Positions 15,952 through 20,311 of a stretch of DNA of 21,714 nucleotides are shown one piece after another (position 1 is the stretch's first letter; each line of letters begins with the position of its first letter). Both the position numbers and the translations under genes were made by a program. The stretch covers positions 1-21,714 of the forward strand of contig CAMUGK010000008.1 of assembly GCA_947088415.1 (NCBI GenBank), read 5' to 3'. The notes beneath the pieces were generated by a model. That model searched no databases. It was given only the letters and a program-made list of their open reading frames with translations, and was not told the DNA's origin. The DNA is from an uncultured Bacillota bacterium. GTDB taxonomy: Bacteria; Bacillota; Clostridia; Christensenellales; UBA1242.

Positions 15952-15980
15952 AATATAACATAAATACTGCTTTTTGTCAA
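15952..15980 (-). promoter_or_regulatory. Sigma-A promoter of the 166-residue hypothetical gene
   Basis: TTGACA (complement of 15975-15980), 17-bp spacer, TATATT (complement of 15952-15957) with an extended -10 TG. It lies 23 nt upstream of the start codon. Confidence 0.75.
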
Positions 15981-16024
15981 TATCCAAAATAAAATCCTTA
16001 TAATAAAATTTAATAAAATAATGC

Positions 16025-16053
16025 TTGACAATATTTATTATATATGTTAAGAT
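16025..16053 (+). promoter_or_regulatory. Promoter of the rpsF-ssb-rpsR block
   Basis: TTGACA (16025-16030), 17-bp spacer, TAAGAT (16048-16053) preceded by an extended -10 TG (16045-16046). The expected transcript starts near 16060 and has a leader of about 70 nt. Confidence 0.75.
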
Positions 16054-16059
16054 AATCAT

Positions 16060-16110
16060 GCAGTAGTCGTTCTGCTTTTCTTTGTTTTTCTAATAAAAGA
16101 AAAACCAATA
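16060..16110 (+). promoter_or_regulatory. Structured 5' leader of rpsF
   Basis: Two small hairpins. The first is GCAG-TAGTCGTT-CTGC (16060-16075). The second is an 8-bp A/T stem, GTTTTTCT pairing with AGAAAAAC (about 16084-16107). rpsF leaders are known in several bacteria to bind the S6:S18 complex for feedback control. I cannot identify the published CCG-bulge motif here, so that role is only possible. The first hairpin shares its loop sequence with elements before ssb and the next ORF. Confidence 0.4.
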
Positions 16111-16130
16111 GTCCAAAAAGGAGGTCAGAT

Positions 16131-16418
16131 ATGAATAAATATGAAGTTCTTTATATCATTTCTGCTGACGTGCCAGAAGAAAAACGTGAAGAGTTAATCA
16201 AAAAATTCTCTTCTTATGTTGAATCTAAAGGTGGCACTGTTAACGGAGTTGATAAATGGGGCATGAAAAAACTTGCTTATGAAATTAATTTCAAAAGTGA
16301 AGGATTTTATGTTCTTATGAATTTTGAACTTGCTGGAACTGAGGTTGACGGTCTCAAAAAACTTATGACAATCAATGAATCAGTTGTTCGTGTTCAAATT
16401 GTTCGCAAAGCGGCTTAG
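16131..16418 (+). CDS. rpsF: 30S ribosomal protein S6
   Basis: 95 residues, the normal length of bacterial S6, with the typical start MNKYEVLYIISADVPEEKRE. Other family features are the VNGVDKWGMKKLAYEINFKS segment (residues 38-57), where S6 has a W-G-x-[RK]-x-L-A-Y pattern, and FYVLMNFEL in a core strand. S6 is a central-domain small-subunit protein that pairs with S18. AGGAGGT lies 6 nt before the ATG. It is first in the block with ssb and rpsR, the usual bacterial order. The stop is TAG, which shows TAG is read as a stop here. Confidence 0.96.
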   Translation: MNKYEVLYIISADVPEEKREELIKKFSSYVESKGGTVNGVDKWGMKKLAYEINFKSEGFYVLMNFELAGTEVDGLKKLMTINESVVRVQIVRKAA

Positions 16419-16465
16419 TCGCGGTTTGTCTTAGTAGTTTCTACAAAAAACAAATTATATCTGGT

Positions 16466-16531
16466 CAAGCAAGTCTAACGCTTGGCGAATGTCATCAAAG
16501 TGACAGAAAATTTATGTAGTATTCGTTCTAC
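16466..16531 (+). other. Repeated structured element, copy A (rpsF-ssb gap)
   Basis: Three hairpins in a row. CAAGC/GCTTG (16466-16470, 16480-16484) is directly followed by GCGAAT. Next comes TGTCA/TGACA (16490-16494, 16501-16505), then GTAG-TATTCGTT-CTAC (16516-16531). The order hairpin-GCGANT, about 26 nt, then a hairpin with loop TATTCGTT recurs after ssb. It has no T-run and no coding sense. Confidence 0.5.
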
Positions 16532-16584
16532 TAGGAACACAAAGGAGAGAGTGTTTTTAGAATGCTCTATAAAGGAGAATAAAA

Positions 16585-17001
16585 ATGAATAAAGTTATAT
16601 TAATCGGAAATTTAACAAAAGACCCAGAACTTGCAACTACAAACAGTGGCGTTGCAGTTTGCAGATTTTCTATCGCTGTTCAAAGAAGATTTCAAAATTC
16701 TGAAGGCGAAAGAGAAGCAGACTTTTTCAACATTGTTGTTTGGCGTGCGGCTGGCGAAAACTGTGCCAAATTTTTAAAGAAAGGCTCAAAATGTGCTGTT
16801 ATCGGTCGTCTTCAAAATTCAAGTTATGAAGCACAAGATGGAACAAAGCGTTACACAACCGAAGTTGTTGCTGACGAAGTTGAATTCTTATCTTCAAGAA
16901 GTGCTGAAAATGGTGATGCACCAAGCATGCCAGCATCAAAGCCTGCTAAGAAAGAAACAAGTGAATTAGAACCTATTGATGACGATAGTTTGCCTTTCTA
17001 A
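16585..17001 (+). CDS. ssb: Single-stranded DNA-binding protein
   Basis: 138 residues. The N-terminal OB fold starts MNKVILIGNLTKDPEL and includes the family pattern CRFSIAVQRRF, ADFFNIVVWR and GENCAKFLKKGSKCAVIGRL. The C-terminal part is a short flexible Ser/Pro/Lys/Ala linker ending in the acidic tip DDDSLPF, the form that recruits partner proteins of replication and repair. It binds single-stranded DNA as a tetramer. AAAGGAG lies upstream of the ATG. Position between rpsF and rpsR is the common bacterial arrangement. The unusually long upstream gap (166 nt) carries the repeated hairpin element, and the ORF 16419-16584 region itself shows no coding frame. Confidence 0.96.
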   Translation: MNKVILIGNLTKDPELATTNSGVAVCRFSIAVQRRFQNSEGEREADFFNIVVWRAAGENCAKFLKKGSKCAVIGRLQNSSYEAQDGTKRYTTEVVADEVEFLSSRSAENGDAPSMPASKPAKKETSELEPIDDDSLPF

Positions 17002-17085
17002 CAGCCCAAGCGCTGTGCGACTCTCTTATTGACTGATTGGAATATATAATTGTATTCGTTCAAGCCAACCAGGCGCTGGGCGATT
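17001..17085 (+). other. Repeated structured element, copies B and C (gap after ssb)
   Basis: Copy B: ACAGC/GCTGT (17001-17005, 17012-17016) directly followed by GCGACT, then 27 nt later TTG-TATTCGTT-CAA (17050-17063). Copy C: CCAG/CTGG (17069-17072, 17076-17079) directly followed by GCGATT (17080-17085), ending just before the next ribosome binding site. The stems differ in sequence but keep pairing, while GCGANT and TATTCGTT are kept. Confidence 0.5.
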
Positions 17086-17100
17086 GCTAAAGGAGGAATT

Positions 17101-17295
17101 GTGTCAAAAAATTATTTATTAACAAACGAAGAAATAAAGGCTGAAGCTGAGGAAATTTTAGCAATGATTAAAAGCAATGAATTTCCTCGTATGGTTATGA
17201 AAAATAATGGTGTTCCAAGAAAATTGATGGAAGTTAAACCAGAAGAATTTGAAGCAGCAGCCCAAATAATAAGTGGTAATGTTGAAAACACTTAA
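17101..17295 (+). CDS. Small conserved-context protein of unknown function
   Basis: 64 residues if started at GTG 17101, which follows AAGGAGG after only 4 nt. An alternative start further upstream in the same frame (TTG 17050) would place the ribosome binding site inside the gene and read through copy C of the hairpin element, so it is rejected. The protein is acidic and helical (NEEIKAEAEEILAMIKSNEF), then has a short basic stretch (MKNNGVPRKLM) and an Ala/Glu-rich end (KPEEFEAAAQIIS). No family is recognised. Its place between ssb and rpsR, normally adjacent genes, makes it an operon insert. The GTG start and short spacing suggest modest translation. Real-gene status rests on the strong ribosome binding site and ordinary composition. 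Confidence 0.6.
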   Translation: MSKNYLLTNEEIKAEAEEILAMIKSNEFPRMVMKNNGVPRKLMEVKPEEFEAAAQIISGNVENT

Positions 17296-17312
17296 TGAAA
17301 ATAAAAAATGTC

Positions 17313-17354
17313 TTTTTGCGACGCGTAGACATGTATTGTCAAGTGCCGCAAAAT
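17313..17354 (+). repeat. Imperfect hairpin in the gap before rpsR
   Basis: TTTTGCG (17314-17320) pairs with CGCAAAA (17347-17353), and inside it GACA (17328-17331) pairs with TGTC (17337-17340) around a 5-nt loop. It is more GC-rich in its middle than the surroundings. It could be a small intergenic repeat or an RNA processing site. Confidence 0.4.
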
Positions 17355-17358
17355 AAGG

Positions 17359-17394
17359 TTTCTTTTGATTACTTTTCTTTTAAAGAAAAGTAAT
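17359..17394. repeat. Palindromic intergenic repeat, copy 2
   Basis: TTTCTTTTG followed by a near-perfect palindrome: 17368-17380 pairs with 17382-17394 around one T. It differs from copy 1 (6825-6859) at a few positions that mostly keep the pairing (G-C end pair replaced by A-T). It lies inside the ssb-rpsR transcript, 26 nt before the rpsR start. Confidence 0.7.
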
Positions 17395-17420
17395 ACTCAA
17401 ATTTAAAAAAGGAGAAAATT

Positions 17421-17711
17421 ATGAGCGAAGTTAAAGAAGAAGTTGTAGTTAAAGAAGAAAAAACTCAAGCACCTATAGCACCTTCAAAAAAATTCCGTAA
17501 ACCTGCAAAAAAGAAAGTTTGTGCTTTCTGCGTTGCTGGCGAAAAGGCAATTGACTATAAAGACGTTGCAAAAATCAGAAAATATGTTACTGAAAGAGGC
17601 AAAATTTTGCCAAGACGTCAAACAGGTGTATGTGCAAAACATCAAAGAGAACTTACAACAGCAATCAAACGTGCAAGAAATGTTGCACTTCTTCCATATG
17701 TTGGAGATTAA
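17421..17711 (+). CDS. rpsR: 30S ribosomal protein S18 (zinc-binding form)
   Basis: 96 residues. The first 28 or so are a Lys/Glu/Val-rich extension (EVKEEVVVKEEK), after which the S18 core begins. CAFC at 34-37 and CAKH at 71-74 form a four-ligand zinc site (C34, C37, C71, H74), the C+ form. Family sequence is seen in IDYKDVAKIRKYVTERGKIL, PRRQTGVCAKHQRELTTAIK and RARNVALLPY. S18 binds 16S rRNA together with S6, which explains linkage to rpsF. AAAGGAG precedes the ATG. The zinc form is the one that zinc-starved cells often replace with a C-minus paralogue; no paralogue is in the window. Confidence 0.96.
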   Translation: MSEVKEEVVVKEEKTQAPIAPSKKFRKPAKKKVCAFCVAGEKAIDYKDVAKIRKYVTERGKILPRRQTGVCAKHQRELTTAIKRARNVALLPYVGD

Positions 17712-17741
17712 TTTAAAAATTTAATTAAAAGGGGAAAAATT

Positions 17742-17945
17742 ATGCAAAAAGAAATCCATCCAGATTATCATGAAGTTACCGTAACTTGTGCATGTGGCAA
17801 TACTTTCAAAACAAAGTCAAATGCAAAAGGCGATAAAATCAGCATTGATATTTGCAACAAATGTCACCCATTCTTCACAGGAAAGAAGAAGGTTGTTGAT
17901 GCCAGCGGTAATGTTGAAAAATTCAAAAATAAATATGGCGTTTAA
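17742..17945 (+). CDS. rpmE: 50S ribosomal protein L31 (zinc-binding form)
   Basis: 67 residues, the usual length. Starts MQKEIHPDYHEVTVTCACGN, with C16, C18, C38 and C41 (CNKCHPFFTGKKK) as the zinc ligands of the C+ type. It ends with the typical GNVEKFKNKYG. L31 bridges the two ribosomal subunits. AAAGGGG lies upstream, and the gene follows rpsR by 30 bp, so it is probably co-transcribed. In many Clostridia rpmE is followed closely by a DUF1385 gene, prmC and prfA. Here those lie about 2.4 kb downstream, beyond several terminators and an accessory cassette. A 7-bp hairpin begins inside its stop codon. Confidence 0.96.
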   Translation: MQKEIHPDYHEVTVTCACGNTFKTKSNAKGDKISIDICNKCHPFFTGKKKVVDASGNVEKFKNKYGV

Positions 17946-17960
17946 GTGGCAATGCCACTT
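17944..17960 (+). other. Short perfect hairpin overlapping the rpmE stop codon
   Basis: AAGTGGC-AAT-GCCACTT, a 7-bp stem with a 3-nt loop, no T-run. It closely resembles the hairpin before sigH (4890-4904) and may be a processing site. Confidence 0.45.
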
Positions 17961-17966
17961 TCTATT

Positions 17967-17997
17967 AAAAAAGTGTTCAATTTTGGACACCTTTTTT
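17967..17997 (+). terminator. Terminator 1 after rpmE
   Basis: Stem of AAAAAAGTGTTCAA with TTGGACAC-C-TTTTTT (one bulged C, one G-T pair), ending in a six-T run. It is the main end of the rpsF-rpmE transcript. Confidence 0.7.
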
Positions 17998-18008
17998 ATT
18001 TAATTGGT

Positions 18009-18032
18009 GCAGCATTTGGCTGCCTTTTTTTT
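18009..18032 (+). terminator. Terminator 2 after rpmE
   Basis: GCAGC-ATTTG-GCTGC followed by C and eight T. A second terminator directly after the first. Confidence 0.7.
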
Positions 18033-18056
18033 AAAGAAAAGAAACAAAAGAAAACT

Positions 18057-18101
18057 AAAAAAGCATTCTCGTCTTTTAACAAAGACATCGAATGCTTTTT
18101 T
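18057..18101. terminator. Long bidirectional terminator-like hairpin
   Basis: Outer 12-bp stem AAAAAAGCATTC/GAATGCTTTTTT (18057-18068, 18090-18101) and inner 6-bp stem GTCTTT/AAAGAC (18071-18076, 18081-18086). It has T-runs on both strands, although no minus-strand gene ends nearby. Together with terminators 1 and 2 it insulates rpmE from the cassette downstream. From here to about 18210 I see nothing else supportable. Confidence 0.65.
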
Positions 18102-18214
18102 ATTTCTTTATTTTTCCTTTATTACCAAGTAAACCATAAGTTTCTATGTCCTTACTATGTAAAAATTTTTGGCAGTAAATATTGCATTTGATAAAAACTC
18201 GTGTTAAAAAAATA

Positions 18215-18242
18215 TTGATAAAAGATTGAAGAAATATAAAAT
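18215..18242 (+). promoter_or_regulatory. Possible promoter of the accessory cassette
   Basis: TTGATA (18215-18220), 16-bp spacer, TAAAAT (18237-18242). The predicted start is near 18249, giving a leader of about 73 nt before the 96-residue gene. Confidence 0.45.
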
Positions 18243-18271
18243 TTCCCCATCTTTAGTTTTTAGGGGACAAA

Positions 18272-18322
18272 ATGAAAAATTTATTTAAAAAAGAAAACAA
18301 AATCAGTAAGGAGGTGTTATAA
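18272..18322 (+). CDS. Possible 16-residue leader peptide
   Basis: ATG 18272 with AGGGG upstream, reading MKNLFKKENKISKEVL then TAA. The stop overlaps the ATG of the next gene (TAATG), and the last codons contain that gene's AAGGAGG. If translated, it would couple expression of the downstream gene to ribosome passage. It is too short for composition to prove coding, so it may be chance. Confidence 0.3.
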   Translation: MKNLFKKENKISKEVL

Positions 18323-18612
18323 TGGGAGCAGGTGGAGTGCCTAACAGAATAATAGTGCGGGTCGATGGTAGGCGTGGTGATCTTCCAACAAGTGGGGCTA
18401 AGCCTAACTCTAGATATGACTTGTATGTTAATGGAGTAAAAGTTCAAAGTAGATGGTTTGACAATAATGGCAATGCTGTAAGAAATAGAGATTATAATCA
18501 TCAAGATGCACATAACAACCATACTTTTCCACATGATCATAATTGGAACTGGGACAAAATACCGCCGCGAGATCCTGAGAATTTAGATCCCGATTATGAT
18601 AAATTTAATTAA
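18322..18612 (+). CDS. Small His-rich protein resembling an orphan polymorphic-toxin C-terminal domain
   Basis: 96 residues. After a Gly-rich start (MGAGGVPN) comes a beta-rich part (RIIVRVDGRRGD), then AKPNSRYDLYVNGVKVQSRW, FDNNGNAVRNRDYNHQD, and a His cluster AHNNHTFPHDHNWNWDKIPPR. The pattern PNS-x-hydrophobic-Y-x-x-G, then W/Y-F-D-x-x-G, then R-D-x-D-Y, then H-x-F-P-H-x-H-x-W is, from memory, shared with toxin tips of Rhs/CDI-type polymorphic toxins (type 24-like). No N-terminal trafficking domain is present. Several His and Asp residues could form a metal or catalytic site, but activity is not established. AAGGAGG lies upstream, and the next gene starts 12 bp after the stop, suggesting one operon. 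Alternative: a small phage-type protein. Its Asn/His/Asp/Arg-rich composition differs from the neighbouring Lys/Ile-rich genes. Confidence 0.7.
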   Translation: MGAGGVPNRIIVRVDGRRGDLPTSGAKPNSRYDLYVNGVKVQSRWFDNNGNAVRNRDYNHQDAHNNHTFPHDHNWNWDKIPPRDPENLDPDYDKFN

Positions 18613-18624
18613 AAGGAGAAAAAA

Positions 18625-19821
18625 ATGACAAAAAATTTAAGCGATTATGAGATAGATAAACAAAAAAGAAAACAAAATTTAGTTAGGAATGAATTTTTGT
18701 ATCAAGGAAAATCAACTGGTAAATTCGAGTTTCCAATTATTAAGAAGCAAGATATTGACGTGGAAAAAATTATATTTTTAAGTTATGTAAATACCAAGAA
18801 AGATGACGATGAAAATAAGTATAAGACCATTCACTTTTTCACTTATGACTGGAAGTTTGAAAAAGTTTATGAGAAGGCTGAAGAGGAAGTAGAAAAATTA
18901 AGTCAATATTATTGCTTGCTAAGTCCGGATTTTAGCGTATTTTCAAATATGCCACTGGCACTTCAAATAGAAAGTGTTTTTAAAAATCGTTGGTGTGGGG
19001 CATATTGGCAATCTCAAGGATTAAAAGTAATTCCTACAGTAAGTTGGGGAGACGAAAAAACTTTTGATTTTTGTTTTGATGGTATAGAAGAAGGCTCTAT
19101 AGTTGCGGTTTGCACTTATTATAGAGAAAATTGTGAAGAAGAATTTATGCTTGGGTATAATGAAATGTTAAAACGAATAAAACCTAGTATGGTGTTGTGT
19201 TATGATGAACCATTTAAAACAATGAAAGGGAATATCAAAGAATTTTTACCTACTACTTATGAGTGGACGAATAATTTAGATTGGAAAGATTTGGTTCAAT
19301 TTAAATGGGAAAAGCATAATAGAAATGTTTCTGGATTAAACAAAAAAGATTTTAAATTTTTTGATTATGATGGCCCTTATGTAAAAGATCAAGTGGTTAA
19401 ATGTTCTATTTGTGGTGCTATCGCATTGAAAGATCAGTATGGAAATGGAGAATGTAAAAATTGTGGCTGGAAGTTTAGTAAAAACGAAGAAGCCTTTGAA
19501 AAACAAAAAGGTATAAGTTATCCTATGCTAGTTACTCCAACTACAGCAAGAGCACAATATAAAAGAGGATTGCCTTTTAAAGCCACATTTGATGAGTTCG
19601 TTAATGGACTATTTTTCTATAGTGAAATGCTTTTTTTATACAAAGGTACAACTTATGAAGTGTTTTTAAAACAAGATTATACCATAGTATTTTGTTCAAA
19701 AGATATGCAACAAGAGTTTAAGACAAGACAGGATTTTAAAGAAAAAGCCAATATAAATGGAGTTTTACTAAAAGATTTATGGGTTAATGTAGACAATCCA
19801 TCGTTTATGTTTTGTGGATAA
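18625..19821 (+). CDS. DUF4417-like protein with CPCC-like zinc ribbon; possible immunity partner
   Basis: 398 residues with AAAGGAG before the ATG, directly after the 96-residue gene. Residues about 40-215 resemble DUF4417 as I remember it: FFTYDWKFEKVYE, then LLSPDFSVFSNMPLALQIE, NRWCGAYWQSQGLKVIPTVS, WGDEKTFDFCFDGI and GSIVAVCTYY. Residues 258-283 form a zinc ribbon with C260, C263, C277 and C280 (CSICG ... CKNCGW). It is followed by TTARAQYKRGLPF, which recalls the CPCC family often found as immunity or accessory domains beside polymorphic toxins. The last 80 residues (TFDEFVNGLFFYSEMLFLYK, GVLLKDLW) form a separate small domain. DUF4417 proteins are mostly in phage, plasmid and accessory regions, with no agreed function that I know. 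The immunity role is inferred from the pairing and the ribbon only. Confidence 0.75.
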   Translation: MTKNLSDYEIDKQKRKQNLVRNEFLYQGKSTGKFEFPIIKKQDIDVEKIIFLSYVNTKKDDDENKYKTIHFFTYDWKFEKVYEKAEEEVEKLSQYYCLLSPDFSVFSNMPLALQIESVFKNRWCGAYWQSQGLKVIPTVSWGDEKTFDFCFDGIEEGSIVAVCTYYRENCEEEFMLGYNEMLKRIKPSMVLCYDEPFKTMKGNIKEFLPTTYEWTNNLDWKDLVQFKWEKHNRNVSGLNKKDFKFFDYDGPYVKDQVVKCSICGAIALKDQYGNGECKNCGWKFSKNEEAFEKQKGISYPMLVTPTTARAQYKRGLPFKATFDEFVNGLFFYSEMLFLYKGTTYEVFLKQDYTIVFCSKDMQQEFKTRQDFKEKANINGVLLKDLWVNVDNPSFMFCG

Positions 19822-19870
19822 AACAATATAAAGATTTTGTTTTTTTAATTTTTTCAAAATAAGTGTAACT

Positions 19871-19896
19871 AAAAAACAGCCGAAGGGCTGTTTTTT
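19871..19896. terminator. Bidirectional terminator after the cassette
   Basis: A perfect 11-bp stem AAAAAACAGCC/GGCTGTTTTTT with a GAAG loop and T-runs on both strands. It lies between the convergent stops of the DUF4417-like gene and the small Cys-rich gene and overlaps the stop codon of the latter. Confidence 0.85.
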
Positions 19897-20203
19897 AAAT
19901 TTCTTTTGGGTCTGGAAAGCATTGTGGGCAAACTTTTGTATATTTGCTTTGGTCGATTTTGTCGGTTATTCTATAAAAACAACCACTTGCAATGCCTTTT
20001 TTTACTTTCCCAAACGCAGTTTCTTTGATTTTGATTGATTTAAATTTTTGGGTAAAATCTAGTTCATGCTTTTGTGAAAGTTTACATTTCATTGAGCATC
20101 CAGTATAAAATGTTTGGCTGTAATTGCAATAACTATGTAAAGTTAAAATTTTTCCATCAGCAATCACAACCTTTCCTATATTGGACGGGGCGTCGTCTTT
20201 CAT
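19895..20203 (-). CDS. Small Cys-rich hypothetical protein
   Basis: 102 residues, basic. Four Cys are in two close groups: one around residues 26-40 (SYCNYSQTFYTGCSMKCK) and CPQC near 92-95 (KVCPQCFPDPKEI at the end). The CxxC at the C-terminus with upstream Cys suggests a small zinc-binding or ribbon protein. No signal peptide or membrane segment. No family recognised. AAAGGAG lies before the ATG, and a near-consensus promoter is upstream, so it is a single-gene unit. It is divergent from the DUF1385-PrmC gene and convergent with the cassette. It may belong to the same accessory insert between rpmE and prmC. Confidence 0.7.
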   Translation of the reverse strand: MKDDAPSNIGKVVIADGKILTLHSYCNYSQTFYTGCSMKCKLSQKHELDFTQKFKSIKIKETAFGKVKKGIASGCFYRITDKIDQSKYTKVCPQCFPDPKEI

Positions 20204-20234
20204 TTTTTACTCCTTTTGTTAAATTAACAAAATT

Positions 20235-20263
20235 ATTATATCATATTTTGTCTGCAAAGTCAA
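20235..20263 (-). promoter_or_regulatory. Sigma-A promoter of the small Cys-rich gene
   Basis: TTGACT (complement of 20258-20263), 17-bp spacer, TATAAT (complement of 20235-20240) with an extended -10 TG. It lies 31 nt upstream of the ATG. Confidence 0.8.
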
Positions 20264-20311
20264 CTGGTGGAATATAGACTAAAACTTGGCAATTAGGTCA
20301 ATAACTCTTTT

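Noticed and set aside
17521..18191. Overlapping plus-strand ORFs across rpsR and rpmE (17521-17724, 17788-18003, 17946-18191)
   Set aside because: The first two are out-of-frame shadows of S18 and L31; the last runs through three terminator hairpins and has no ribosome binding site.
18244..18267. Hairpin TCCCC/GGGGA that could hide the ribosome binding site of the 16-residue ORF
   Set aside because: The left arm lies only 2 nt after the predicted -10, so it would not be in a transcript that starts near 18249.
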